A DNA stretch of 64,000 nucleotides from Symbiodinium natans (Eukaryota > Sar > Dinophyceae > Suessiales > Symbiodiniaceae), in assembly GCA_905221605.1 (NCBI GenBank), contig CAJNDS010002711.1, positions 124,001 to 188,000 of the forward strand, read 5' to 3'. The translations under genes and the position numbers were made by a program. Position 1 is the first letter of the stretch; each line of letters opens with the position of its first letter. Positions 12,570 to 24,354 of this stretch are shown here, in pieces. The notes beneath the pieces are model-generated. The model had not been told where the DNA came from. It searched no databases and saw only the letters and a program-made list of their open reading frames with translations.

Positions 12570-13745
12570 CCTGGCCTGAGTAGGAGTAGGAGGCCCGCCG
12601 TCGAGGATCTGCTTGAAGAAAGCAAAGGTAGGGGCTGGGGGGAGCACTGGCTACGCACTCTTCCACGACATGCCGGCGTGACACCGTGAAAGCACCCTCA
12701 ACGGAACACCCCGACGCCCTTCTCGCAAGCCGAAGTGCAATGAGGGCCCCATGACTGGCCCATGACACATCATGTATATACAATAACAAACTAATATGAT
12801 TGTCTTCTTATCTATTAATCTTAATATCTTGCTATCTGACTACCCTGTTACACGTTTATAACATGACAGTGCAGCAATATCGTACTAATACATGATTGTT
12901 TACACCATACCAGGCCTGTGTAGGAAATGGCCCGCCGTCGAGGATCTGAGTAGGAAATGGCCCGCCGTCGAGGATCTGATGTTTCAGGAGGCCGGGAGCA
13001 CTTATGATGCCACTTACGAGGATGCAGGCCATGCACTCTAAGCCAAGCCTAACAATAGCGTAAGGAGAAGTTGCACTGCACCTGGCCTGAGTAGGAGTAG
13101 GACCGTCGTCGAGGATCTGGTTCAGATGACACACAATTCCAAATGGCGTTTTTGCCCCCCCGCACCCCTTCTCGAAGAATACATTACTGGATGAGGGACC
13201 AGACACCACTTTCAAGGTTTGGGACGTTCTTGCTTCGCATGAGTTCCAGGAAACAGTGGATACATGAACGCAGGCATGAACTCCGAAGGCATTGTCAGTT
13301 CTAGCCAGTACATGGGCCACAATGCAAAGAAGGCCTGCGACACATCATGCAGTGCACCTGGCCTGAGTAGGAAATGGCCCGCCGTCGAGGATCTGATTCA
13401 GATGAAGGTGATTGCAAAAGCTTGGGAAGGCTGAAAAAGCTCATGATGGATCCCATGTCATCACTCAAGAACAGAAGACTCCTTACATGCAAGCCTTGCC
13501 CAGAACTAGTTAAATCAAGCCTTGCCTGGCCGATTCAGGTTGGCAGCACGTACATTGGACACCAGGCAGCTGCTTGATTCAGATGCCAAGGGTCAAGAGG
13601 TTGTGAGTTGGGAGCACTCACAATAGATCCCCGCCACGCAAATCACGGGCGCTTGCAAATCGAACCTTTGCATGTAGCGACTGCCATGGCACATCACGCA
13701 CCGTACCTGGCCTGAGTAGGATATGGCCCGTCGTCGAGGAGATCC
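12570..13745 (+). repeat. Irregularly spaced 39-bp repeat cluster (GTCGAGGATCTG)
   Basis: Six copies of a unit with core GGCCTGAGTAGGAAATGGCC followed by CGCCGTCGAGGATCTG, at 12570-12612, 12911-12948, 12949-12978 (adjacent), 13081-13119, 13357-13395 and 13706-13742. Spacers are 0-310 bp and unrelated, but several begin ATTCAGATG and several units are preceded by a CACATCATG motif. Not a CRISPR: spacing is irregular and units vary. Confidence 0.75.
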
Positions 13746-13983
13746 TCTGAAAGAGCGCGGGTCGGTGGTGAGCTCGCAGGGTTTGGTGCAGGGGTCAGGG
13801 GCCAGGACTGCTGGCGTTTGCAGCGTCAGGGCAGTGCCTTTCTGGTTCAAGTCGCAAAGCTGGAGTCAGCATGAAAACAACAGAGTTGCGCCGTTCCGCC
13901 GACTTACCCTGAAACCTAGAAACTCCAAAACCCTGCAGATCACATCATGTAAGGAGGAATGGGTCCTTTGGGTGCTTCCCTAA

Positions 13984-15160
13984 ACCCTGAACCCAAAACC
14001 CTGCCTCATGGGATCATCGGATCTTAAGAGGGACCCTAAAATTCCTAAACCCCAAACCCTACGTTCTAAACCCTTATTGTTCTTTACTTCTTATTTACTT
14101 ACTATTTACTGATTTACGTGATTTTAAGTTTGGTTTTATTTGCTTGTGCTTCTTGTTTTGGGGGTCGGGGAATTGGGCATGGTGAAAAAACAACTCCTTG
14201 TGTCGTAAGAATCTCAAGGTTTTGGGGCTTTGAGAAGGAGTTTGGGGTTTCGTTTAAGGCTTACCAAAGCTTACCGTCTTGCTAGATGAGCTTCAGTACA
14301 GGATCCTTTGCTCAGGAGGGAGGGAGGGGACTAACTGCTGTTCAGGGTTTTGGGTTTAGGGTTTAGGGGTGTGTCTTCGTCAGGTTGAGGGTTTTGGGGC
14401 TTTGCTGGGGCATGACAAATCAGCAAGGACGGAGTGTGCTGCGCCTCCGTACGACCCGCCTCTGTAGGACCCGCCTGACACTTGCTCCGCTCTCTCGGGT
14501 TAGTTGCCCTTAGTGTTTAATCGCTCGGACAAACCCTAAACCCCAAACCATCGATGGGGGGCACACGGTCAATCAGTCATTGTGTAGAGCCGCATGCGGC
14601 CCTCAGCGATACCCTTCCCACTTCTCATTGAAACGCGACGAAGGTACCCTTCAGCTTTCATACACGTCCACCCCAAAAAACTACCAGAACTACACAAACT
14701 AGACTAGACTCAAAGAGTAGCCGAAGAATAAGAAGGAGCCCTTCTTGCGTTTAAGGTGAACGTAAACCCTACAAAAAAGGATAAGGGCATAGTCTGGCAC
14801 CCCCCCCAAGATTCTTTACAGGTCTCTACCCTCGCTCAGTACCGCTCCTCATTACCCGACAAAATCACATCCCCCAGGTTAGGGCAGGAGAGGAAAGCAA
14901 ACCTTAACAGCCTTAACATGACCGGAAATATCAGCACATTTAGAGTTTCAGGGTTTCGGGCACGCCCAGCCCACTTTTCCTGGAACTCTGGGTCTCCTTC
15001 CTAGGTGCCAAAGATGGAAGAACGGACCTTTTTGGGTGCGGCCAGCAGGGTGCAACTCCAGCAGCTGTGGCAAAAGCCAACAGTAAACCGACCGACTCAC
15101 TAGGCAGCTTGCATGACGCTCAATGACATGTGGCTACGGCTTTTGGGGGCCGCCCAGGAC
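13984..15160. other. Non-coding DNA, few repeats
   Basis: No supported gene. Contains an AT-rich patch (14085-14150), scattered CCCTAAA units and G-rich TTTGGGG stretches. I see no splice-bounded exon pattern here. Confidence 0.4.
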
Positions 15161-15166
15161 GAAACA

Positions 15167-15278
15167 AGGACTGCTCGGACTGCTTGGGCTTCGTGGCTCG
15201 AAAGAACGCTCAGGAATCTGAGAGTTGCCGTCCATGTCCAAGCGCTCGCCTCAATCACGTCGCAAGAACGCAAAGTTC
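15167..15278 (+). CDS. Possible plus-strand exon: cysteine-rich GCC2/GCC3-like
   Basis: The frame beginning near AAGGACTGC gives DCSDCLGFVARKNAQESESC then RPCPSARLNHVA: C-x2-C, 14 residues, C-x2-C. That is the GCC2/GCC3 spacing seen in the minus-strand gene, but on the other strand, so it would be a different gene. AG precedes it (AACAAG/GAC) and AAG ends it, but no clear GT donor is visible. Confidence 0.35.
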
Positions 15279-17326
15279 TTCGAGATGCTTTCGGCTCTCG
15301 AGGCCTTTGCTTCGGTCAAAAAAAGGCGAGATCATGCACAGGAGCGCAGCACAGGAGCGCAGCACGAGTGCCGGTCGTCATTAGCTCACTAGCGGCTACC
15401 CACTTGCTGGCACCCTTCGGGTGCCCAAACCCTAAACCCTAAACCCTAAACCCTAAACCCTAAACCCTAATCCCAGGAGTGCTCGAGGCCATGCCCAGAC
15501 AAAGCCCCAGGCGACTGAAACATGGCGCGCGCCCAGCAGGATGAGGTTTCAAACTTCGAAGCCAGGATGTCTTTGGTACGTGATAGGCGGTTTAGGGTTT
15601 AGGGTTTAGGGTTTGAAGTTTAGGGTATACCTGTTCAGGATCTGCTCGAGTAGCCGAGCAGGCGTCTCACCTGATCTAAGCCACGAATACCTTCTTCTCA
15701 GTCCTGCGTGCTTACGCAATCCCCTATAGCCCTGTATAGGTTCCCAATACCATGACCTCTGAAAATAAAATTAGACTTTTGGGTTGTGCTTTTAGTAGAA
15801 TGAGGACTCTACAACAAAGACATGCTCCTGAGTTGTATGCTTGTTGAGCTCCTGGGTAGCATCCCCATCCTCGCTTGTACTTTGGGCGTGTGCATCGCCT
15901 GTGCTAGCACTAAACCAACTGTCACGCATGGGTTCGATCAAAATAAGGGGCCATTGTGTCTCATAGTAGATGAAACGAAGACCTAAACTTGTATGAGGCA
16001 TGGCTTAGGGCAGTAGGAGGCTTTCAAGGCCCCCCCCCCACCCCTCGTTTTGAATCAACCCATGCCATCTGAGGCTTTGCTCCCTGGAGGCACACTTCGC
16101 AAAACCTCATGGAAAAAACCCATCTTCCAAGAGAGTGGAACCCACTCTCCTAAGAAAAAAAAGGCCTGCAATATGGAGGTTTACGGAAATAAGAAACCCC
16201 CAAGACGGTCCCCAGAATATAGAACCCCTAAACAGTAGGATTCCCTTCTCATAAGGGACCCCACTAAGGTATACCCCTATTTTCGGAAACCCCCATACTC
16301 CTACTTTCTTAAGAACAAACAAACAATAATCCGCATTTTACCCTCATAAGGAAGTTTCTTTCATTTTTTGGTGGGTTCTTAAGCACATCGTAGCATACGG
16401 TTTAGGGTTCGAGGGTTTAGGGTCTAGGGTTTTCGGTTCAGGGTTTAGGGGTCTAGGCTTTAGGGGTTCAGGGGTTAAGGGGTTTCGGGGTTCAGGGGTT
16501 TAGGGTTTTAGGTTTTTAGGGGTTAAGGCTGAATATCGAACCATCCTGACACCCGGTGAGCCCCCAAGACGTTTGCCTTTTGCCCCTCGAGGAGGGGCTC
16601 AGATGTACGCCGACTGCGCCACTTCGCGCCGAATGTGCGCGGAGGGTGGCACCTCCCGGCAAGTCAAGAGAATGGGCTTAGGTTGTGCCTCTGTCTATAG
16701 GGAAGATGTGACTGCATTGTGCGCAACCAAGCCAGTTTCAGATTCATCAGACTCACGCCCCGGGGAAGATGAGTGCATCACCCTGACAAAACCACTGGGA
16801 TAGAAAAAAAGGAAAGGCTCTAGAGCTTCAGTGAAAAGAGACCGGCCCCGGCCCCAACCCTTCATGCAATCGAGCCTGTGCAGGTGTGGTTTTGGGAAGC
16901 GCAAGGACCCTTGAGCCCCTGAAGATGCCTCCGTGCTCTCCACCTTTTGAGGTTGCGGAGAGCTCGCGCGCTCTGCCTGCAAAGTGCCGGCGTGGGAACG
17001 TGTCGGAGGCTTAGGCACGCTACACCCTAAACCCTGAACCCTTAAAAACCCTCCTCATACCCCAAGCTACGTAATAGCACCCTTCTTCTTTTAGGAAGCC
17101 TGCGTTCGTAAGCAGAACCCCTATGTCTATGTACATATACATATATGTATATATACTTATTTATTTATTTATTTGTATATTTATATACACACATATATGT
17201 ATACAAATTAGGGTTTAGGGTCTGTGGTATCATCCTTCATTCAATAGGCAAGAGTGACCCAAGCCCCCCAAAACCGTTCACAGAGGCTCTGTAAATCCGC
17301 AGGCTTCTCAAAGATCCCTTTGATAC

Positions 17327-17398
17327 CTTAAACCCTAAACCCTAAACCCTAAACCCTAAACCCTAAACCCTAAACCCTAAACCCTAAACCCCTAACAG
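17327..17398. repeat. CCCTAAA array
   Basis: Nine perfect heptamers. Degenerate arrays follow at 17493-17630 and, in the opposite orientation, at 17695-17757. Confidence 0.92.
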
Positions 17399-17770
17399 AA
17401 CCACCTCGGAAGCAGCTCTGTCCTTTGGGGCTTGGGCGCCTTGAGGGCTTGGGAGGGATCAGGGCTACCATGTCGTGCTAAAAATGCAACTCTAAACCCT
17501 ATAAACCCTAAACCCTGAACCCTAACCCTAAACCCTAAATCCTAAACCCTAAACCCTAAACCCTAAACCCTGAACCAAAAACTCTGAACCCTAAACCCCA
17601 AATCCTGAACCCTAAACCCTATGCCTCGACAACTTTTCCAGCTTTGCTGCGGATCCAAGCAAAGTGGACTGGATCTCTGGGATGGCCCTTGAAAGGGTTT
17701 AGGGTTTAGGGTTTATAGGGTTCAGGGTTTAGGGTTTAAGGTTTAGGGTTTAGGGCTACAGGGTATCAGG

Positions 17771-17875
17771 CTTTCTGGGCGCATGGCCATGGCCTCTGCT
17801 GCGCCCTGCGACCTGACCGACATGGATGCCAGCGACGTTGTGGTGACCTGTGCCGAGCTTCACCGGATGAAGGGG
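17771..17875 (+). CDS. Possible plus-strand exon
   Basis: A short frame with strong third-position G/C and an ATGGCCATGGCC start encodes MAMASAAPCDLTDMDASDVV then VTCAELHRMK, after which telomere-like G-rich DNA begins. It could be a first or internal exon. Not recognised. Confidence 0.25.
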
Positions 17876-18644
17876 GTTTGGGGTGGGGTGTGTTGGGGCT
17901 TTAGAGGGCTTTGGGAAGGTAAGTACGTTTTCTCAGGGGTTCTTTGTATCTTCATGGATTTTAGGGTTTGCTCTTCCAACTTGCAATTTTTTGAGGTTGT
18001 GGCGGACGGCTATGAAGAGAGGCCCAGGGTTTTCTGGGGGCGTATCAAGGAACTTCCTTGCTCTATTCTTCGTGTTGGTATCCGAAACGGGTGGCTCAAC
18101 ATATACGCTCACAAAGACTGATCACAAACCCGCAACACTACTGTAAGCTAACTCAACAGGTGGAAGATTTGGTGCAGGAACTTGGCGGCATGCCTTGCTG
18201 AATGCTGACCTCAAGTCCGCAGCCGGCTTATAATTCGGGTTTGGGGGTTTAGGGCTTCGTGGTTTAAGGTTTAGGGACTTTTTGGGCAGTATAAGGACGT
18301 TTTCGATCATTCCTAGTACGACTATCATGTAAGCCCTAAACCCTAACCCTAAACCCCAAACCCTAAACCCTAAACCCTATCGCTTGAAGCCAGTGGTGAT
18401 GTTTTCCTGTTCGGCCAAGGGCACAGACAAGCGTCGCGCCAGCTTCATTCCTGAGCCCAAGAACATCCCCGTGACTGACGCTTGGGCTGTAGAGTTACCC
18501 TAAACCCTAAACCCTAAACCCTGAACCCTGAACCCTGAACCCTGAACCCTAAGGGTTTCGCTGTCTCCCCTTCTCAGACCAAAGAGGGATTGGGCGAGGC
18601 TTTGGTGAGAGCTCAGGGCGATAATCCTTACTAAGGTCTGTGGG

Positions 18645-18748
18645 TTGGGATGTTCTTTCTCACACCAACAGTCCTTTCATAGGGGTTATCGTGACCCCCT
18701 ATGATAATCGCGATGAAGGCCCTTTTAGTATAAGGGGGAACATCCCAA
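18645..18748. mobile_element. MITE-like element, TTGGGATGTTC family, copy 1
   Basis: 104 bp with perfect 11-bp ends TTGGGATGTTC / GAACATCCCAA and inner CAACAGTCC / TTAGTATAAGGGG arms. Confidence 0.7.
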
Positions 18749-19254
18749 TCTATGGGCCATATCCCCTTCTTGGGCTCAGCTAGTCAACCCTTGTACCCTT
18801 TTTGCAACAGGCATTGGATTTGCAGACTGAGAAACTGCGGTCGTTGCCCAACATCGGCGCAACAGTCGTAAGGACTGCGGCCAACATCCGCCTCGCGAGT
18901 AACTCCAGCTGCTTGGTGCCGGGCTTTAAGTGCTCATGATAGGGTTTTTGCTCACAAAAGCGCGCGAGCGATGCGCGGAGAAGAACTTGCGACTGTAAGC
19001 ATAAAATATTTTTGCCACTTGTTGACACTCAGCCCACACGTATATGTGGCGATGTTTTGCCCAGAGCCCCCGCATGTAAGCCATCGTTGACCACATGCTC
19101 ACCCAGGGCATTTATCGCACGGAGACAGGTGCCATGCGCAGGTCTAGCGCGACTTTCGAGTAGTAATCCACGAAGTATCACGAGCTGTCTCTGGCTCTGA
19201 TCCTCTCGTAGTCCTCGTCGAATGCGATTTGCACCTTATGTCCATGGCTAGAAC

Positions 19255-19355
19255 CGCCCGAGACTCTGAATATTCGGCAACGCCTCACTCGTCTTATCAA
19301 CCACCACATGGGGCTGTTCGACAGTGGGGGCCATCTCAATGGCCACTGCAGTATG
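19255..19355 (-). CDS. Possible exon
   Basis: After the acceptor CTGCAG, a frame gives VAIEMAPTVEQPHVVVDKTS then EALPNIQSLG, followed by a GT (GGGCG/GTTCTA). A second frame just downstream reads VQIAFDEDYERIRARDSS and stops at TGA. Both look coding, but I recognise no family. They could be the cytoplasmic tail of the split gene or unrelated. Confidence 0.28.
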
Positions 19356-19764
19356 TCCGCCAAATCACCGTTCACTGTCTGTAGTTTAGGGGTATAGGCT
19401 ATGGGGTTTAGGGCTTAAGGTCCACCCACCACCTAGCCTGTCGTAAACGCTGAGATCGTCGATTGCCTGCAAAGATTTGGGGAAGGCTTGGGGCTTAAGG
19501 GTTTGGGGGTTTCGAGGGTTTGCTTTAGAATTTCCAAGGGTTCAGATGTAAGGTTGTCAAACACAGCGATTCTACGATGCCCTAATTACGTTACAAGTTG
19601 CAACTGTCGGCTACGCTCCCGAATTCCGGACGATTCTCGGTTTCTGAAGTTCCCGTCACAAGCCCTCGCTCTGTCACGTCATTCTCCAAAGGCTTCTTTC
19701 AGTAGTCCCATGAAATTCCAAGGGCCCAGGTTTGCGGTGGAGAGGGGCACCCTGACCCCTAAAC

Positions 19765-19915
19765 ATCCCTAAACCCTAACACCCTGAAACCCTGAAACCC
19801 TAAAACCCTAAAACCCTAAAACCCTGAAACCCTGAAACTCTGAAACCCTAAAACCCTAAAACCCTGAAACCCTAAAACCCTAAAACCCTAACCCTAAACC
19901 CTAAACCCTTAACCG
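19765..19915. repeat. CCCTAAAA / CCCTGAAA 8-bp array
   Basis: About sixteen octamers alternating CCCTAAAA and CCCTGAAA blocks: a telomere-like unit with one extra A. Confidence 0.9.
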
Positions 19916-20904
19916 CAGTCTGATCTTCACTGTACTTGAAATGGTCCAATGACATCTGCCGGAGCTCCCGACGCCCCCCCACCCCGGCCCCAAACCCAAC
20001 CCGGGAAGCTTCCCTGAAGGCTCAATGCAAGACGCTGCCCACCTAGGTTAAGGGTTTAGGGTTCAGGGTTTAGTGTTTTAGGGGTTTAGGGTAACCTGGC
20101 AAGTGCAGGCACACGCCTTCTCGATTACCGCGGAGTCTACCGTCTGGTATGCGATCTGAAGTGCCTGGCGCCAATGAGTGATTTTAACGACCGGAGATAC
20201 GCAGGTTTCATTAGGCAGTAAGTGCTGTGGGAGGCTTCCTGCATGCCGAATGCGGGTATATGACATCATCCTCAGTGGGCGGAGGATGGCGGAGGCAACG
20301 TCTTCTGGCTGAGAACTTCAACACCAACCCCCCAATGAATCCAAAGCCGAGCGCGCAAGAGTCAGAGTGTGAACACTCTACAACTAGACCCCCATCGAGG
20401 AATGGAAAGGCTTGCATTGCTGGGTGCAGAGACCGCAGCACTGCCGAACCCTCAGCAGATGTCTTCCCTCACACACCAGAAGGCCTCGAAAGCTTCGCAA
20501 AGCTGCGTGGTACTGGGCGGCCTCTTTCACGAAAGTGCAGTTTCCGAAGAACCCTAAACCCTAAAACCCTAAAACCCTAGTCCCTAAACCCGTTTCCGAA
20601 GGTGGTTGCCAGATTGAAAATCGAACTGCAGGCAAGCACAAAACCCTCTAACAGGCGTTTCAAGCGCGAATGCCCCACAACCTCGTGTAACCAATCCCCC
20701 GCTCCTTCTGACCACACTGAACCCTACACCGTAAACCCTAAACTAAACCCTAAACCCTAAACCCTAAACCCTGAACCCTAAACCCTAAACCCTAAACCCT
20801 CAACCTCATCGGTCCAATGTTGGCCTTCCCAGGGTCAGCACCCAATGCTCCTCCGAGCTGCCCATGGACACCTGGAAAAAATTGGTCTCATAAGCTTGGT
20901 TCAG

Positions 20905-21120
20905 GGTTGGGGTTCAGGGTTTAGGGTTTAGGGTTTGGGGTTTGGGGTTTGGGGTTTGGGGTTTGGGGTTTGGGGGTTTAGGGTTTGGGGTTTGGGGTTT
21001 GGGGTTTAGGGTTTAGGGTTTAGGGTTTAGGGTTTCGGGTTTAGGGTTTAGGGTTATAGGGTTATAGGGTTATAGGGTTATAGGGTTGAGGGTTTAGGGT
21101 TTAGGGTTTAGGGCTTAGGG
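20905..21120 (+). repeat. TTTAGGG / TTTGGGG / TTATAGGG variant array
   Basis: About 215 bp with homogeneous blocks of TTTGGGG, TTTAGGG and GGGTTATA units, showing successive local amplification. An opposite-strand array (20725-20805) lies just before it. Confidence 0.9.
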
Positions 21121-21161
21121 TCTGCCGCGCGGTTAACACCCCCCCCCCCCCCCGGCGCGCC

Positions 21162-21179
21162 GCGCGCGCTAGCGCGCGC
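21162..21179. other. Perfect 18-bp CG-rich palindrome
   Basis: GCGCGCGCTAGCGCGCGC, next to a C15 run and a long telomere-like array. Alternating CG favours Z-DNA or cruciform; no known site. Confidence 0.6.
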
Positions 21180-21815
21180 TATCAATGATCCCGTCCCGTT
21201 GTTGCCATGCCTGTTACCAGAAGAGCTTGGGGTGTCATTTTGTTTATTTCCAAGCATCCATCGGCTTTGATTATTCTGTGGAGGTGTGGCTTTTCAAGTG
21301 GTCCCGTCGCTTTACAGGCTTTTGGTACTTTGTGTCCTGCACTAAGTACCTCGCAAGAGCCGCCAGTTTTTGCGAAATTAGGGGGTACCTTACTGGGGTC
21401 CGTATTTTCTGGGAATCCTATACTATTTGAGGGTCTACATTAACGGTCTCCTACTTTCGCGTTTGGTCCCCAAGGTCAAGGTTTAGCGCGTAGCGTTTCG
21501 GGGATTTCGACCGGTCGGGGGCTGCCCTAAACCCGAAACCCTAAACCCTTTTTCCATCTGGGCTGGGTGGGGAATGCCAGAAAAAGCAGCTGCTGGTACA
21601 ACGGGATCAGCTCTGCTGGCTGACACGCCACACACGCGCTACACTCTCGACTGGCACGCTTTCAAACATGACAACCACGAGATCGCGTAGATGATGCTAG
21701 TGGACTTGGTGCAATAGATGCACATGCGTCTCCAACAGATCGCCGGTCAACAAGATGTGAACACACAAGGCTTCCTGAAGCATTCTACAATGCGCAATGG
21801 CGGCCTGCAGATGTG

Positions 21816-22215
21816 CAAGGTTCAAGTGGGGAACAGGGTACGTCAGGACCCCTCTTCCTTGTGCAGAAAAACGGCTTTGGAACCGCATTCTCCATCTGCC
21901 ACTGTTGCACATTGCACAAGATACAAGCTCAACAACCAAGGGACTTCCAGGATCAGGGGCTCTCGCCAACTGCTCCAGGCCGACTCATACGCAAATGTGT
22001 GATGCAACAGGTTCCACTCAAACACTCGGCGAGACATCACACGCCAAGCATCCCTGTCCGACGCCCACTCCCCCAACCGTTGGGTGATGTTTGGCACCTT
22101 TGTTGCATTCACAGGACAAGGCGCATGCACGTGATACAGTTCACAAGCCGTGGCCCACAACCACGCCAAATGACTTCGCCAAGGTCCTGGTTTCCCTGAC
22201 TCAAAATCCCTGACA
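21816..22215 (-). CDS. Unrecognised open frame of about 130 codons
   Basis: The minus frame from about 22241 to 21843 is continuous, with a natural-looking composition (WASDRDAWRVMSRRVFEWNL, then LHHTFAYESAW). Two shorter plus frames overlap it, so it is not clearly favoured. It is bounded by a telomere-like array at 22244-22302. It could be a host exon, an old transposon remnant or chance. Confidence 0.18.
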
Positions 22216-22243
22216 CCACTAAGCAAGGCTCGGCAAGTCAAGT

Positions 22244-22302
22244 GCTAAACCCTAAACCCTAAACCCTAAACCCTAAACCCTAAACCCTAAACCCTAAACC
22301 CA
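22244..22302. repeat. CCCTAAA array
   Basis: Eight perfect heptamers; a second array of eight is at 22660-22718. Confidence 0.92.
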
Positions 22303-22383
22303 GGCGCCTTGTGGCACAAGGCGTACAGTGCCGCACAGAGCAGCAGGAAGGCCACAAAGTAGAGAACCCCCAGGATGCCAACA

Positions 22384-22530
22384 GCTATCCCTCAGAGGCT
22401 GTTTTGGGGGTTTATGAAACCCTAGTTATAGGGCTATCCCTCAGAGGCTTTTTAGGGCTTCATAAGGCCGTAGTTATAGGGTATCCCTCAGAGGCTTTTT
22501 ATAGGGCTTTATGAGGCCGTAGTTGTTGGG
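22384..22530 (+). repeat. Three 49-bp tandem units
   Basis: Units begin G(C)TATCCCTCAGAGGCT at 22384, 22433 and 22481 and end GTAGTTATAGG. They lie between two CCCTAAA arrays. Confidence 0.75.
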
Positions 22531-22890
22531 GTACTCAAACATCCTGGGCTTTCAGGACGTAGGGCTATTTAGGGTTTCCAACGGCTTCGAGGCTCCAGTA
22601 CTGCCATCTCTTGTTGCATCATCACGAATTCGACCTGGGCACCCTTTGTTGAGGGAGGTACCCTAAACCCTAAACCCTAAACCCTAAACCCTAAACCCTA
22701 AACCCTAAACCCTAAACCAGGGAAACCCAAGTCCACACATTCCCGACCAAGAGTCAAATCAAAGGTGGCTCCGCCAAGCGTGCGGGAAGAGTCATCTTTA
22801 AGAAACCACAGGGTGGCTTATTGCACACGAGAGTTATATTGCACCCGGGGTGCTTGCATCAGCACTTTTGAATCTCCTGGAACCTGCTTA

Positions 22891-22980
22891 GGCCGAGGGG
22901 CTGGAGTAGGTCATGCGCGCGTCGCCCTCCAACGCATCTAGGAAGGTTGTGCCCAGGGACAAGAGTAGGATCATCATCCT
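22891..22980 (-). CDS. Exon: last hydrophobic segment found
   Basis: Peptide RMMILLLSLGTTFLDALEGD then ARMTYSSPSA. Pyrimidine-rich acceptor CTTTTCATCGTGCAG/AGG. A hydrophobic helix followed by LEGD fits the membrane region. The frame stays open to a TAA at 22888-22890; no good GT donor is visible before it, and the phase from the previous exon does not match, so its right end and connection are uncertain. Confidence 0.45.
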
Positions 22981-24317
22981 CTGCACGATGAAAAGTCAGC
23001 GGTTTAGGGTTTAGGGTTTATAGGGTCTAGGGGACTAGGCAAAGGAGCTATATTTCCAACTTGCTGCGGGTGCTCTCAGAGCAGCATTGGGGTGTCAATC
23101 TTGCAATCCAAAGTGTTAGTCATTCGGGTTTCCATAGCAGAGGAATTGCTGGACCCTTTTGTTGGGTGCCCTAAACAGAAGGCTCTGTCTCCGTATGATC
23201 ATAGGCGGCTCAAAAATGAAATAAAATCAGCTTTGGGAAGCCTGCCAACGCAATGGAGACGGTTCAGCCGCGCTGGGTCCTAGTATGTCTGAGTCGTTGG
23301 GTCCTAGTATGTCTGAGTCGTCCTACACATATGGCGCGAATATATATATATATATATATATATATCTGAATCCTCAAACGTCCATGGAGGACGAGTTTCG
23401 CAGGCTTAGCAAGAGCTCTAAACCCGAAACCCTAAACCCTAGACCCCCACCCCCTCTACAACATGTTCCGGTCATGTTCATCGAGCCGTCTGCCAGGTTG
23501 ATTAATGGCGTTTTCCACGGCCACACGACCAGCTGGATCACCATGTACCTTGTGACGCAGCGGCGCAGGACAGCACACGAGAGCTGTGCTTTGGAGCACC
23601 TTTCCCCCCCCCCCCCCGCCCCCAATCTCTCAGACCTGCAAAGTCTGAATCTGTGCGATATACCTGTGCTTGTAGCTATACCCTCCTGAGGTCCCACCAT
23701 ATTCCTTTTTGGGCGGTCCTATAGCCTCCAAGGGTACGTAGGTTTTCGGGGTCGAATCTCGTGGGGCAGAAAGCGAGCATCGTTCGCCGGGGGGCGTCTC
23801 GATGACGGCGGTCATGCAGAAAAGCTGTACCTGCGGCAGGTCCTGCATCTATCACTTCGCGTCCAGTCTCGTGGGTGCGGCCTTACCCTACAGTACACAT
23901 TAAGGGCCCATGCATCAGAACCCTTTAAAGGAGGCTAGGGACCATATTACACCATATTACAACCCGACAACTCCTAAAACCCTAGACGATGCCCATGTCA
24001 CCATTGCGGCAAGATTATCCTCCACGACTTCTACGACGACGATTTTTACGAAAGGGATCTGATCCCCTATATTTAGTAGTTGAAACACTGGCAATCTTTT
24101 AAATATACTTTTTGGGCTTGTCCGATAATGGGGGGGGGGGGTGCGCGGGGGCGACAGGTGTTGGGATCAGGGTATGTTTCGTGGGTATGTTTCGCGGCAT
24201 CATGAGCCACTTTACCTGCCATTTCGGGGGTCTGTTTCGGGGGCATGCTTCGGGGTATTTTCGCGGGTGTGCAACCCGTGTGCCCTTCTTCAACCTGAGC
24301 CCCCCCAAAACGAACAA

Positions 24318-24354
<37 letters not shown>

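Noticed and set aside
12570-13745. Possible CRISPR-like array
   Set aside because: Spacer lengths vary from 0 to about 310 bp, repeat copies differ, no cas genes, and the DNA is eukaryotic in character.
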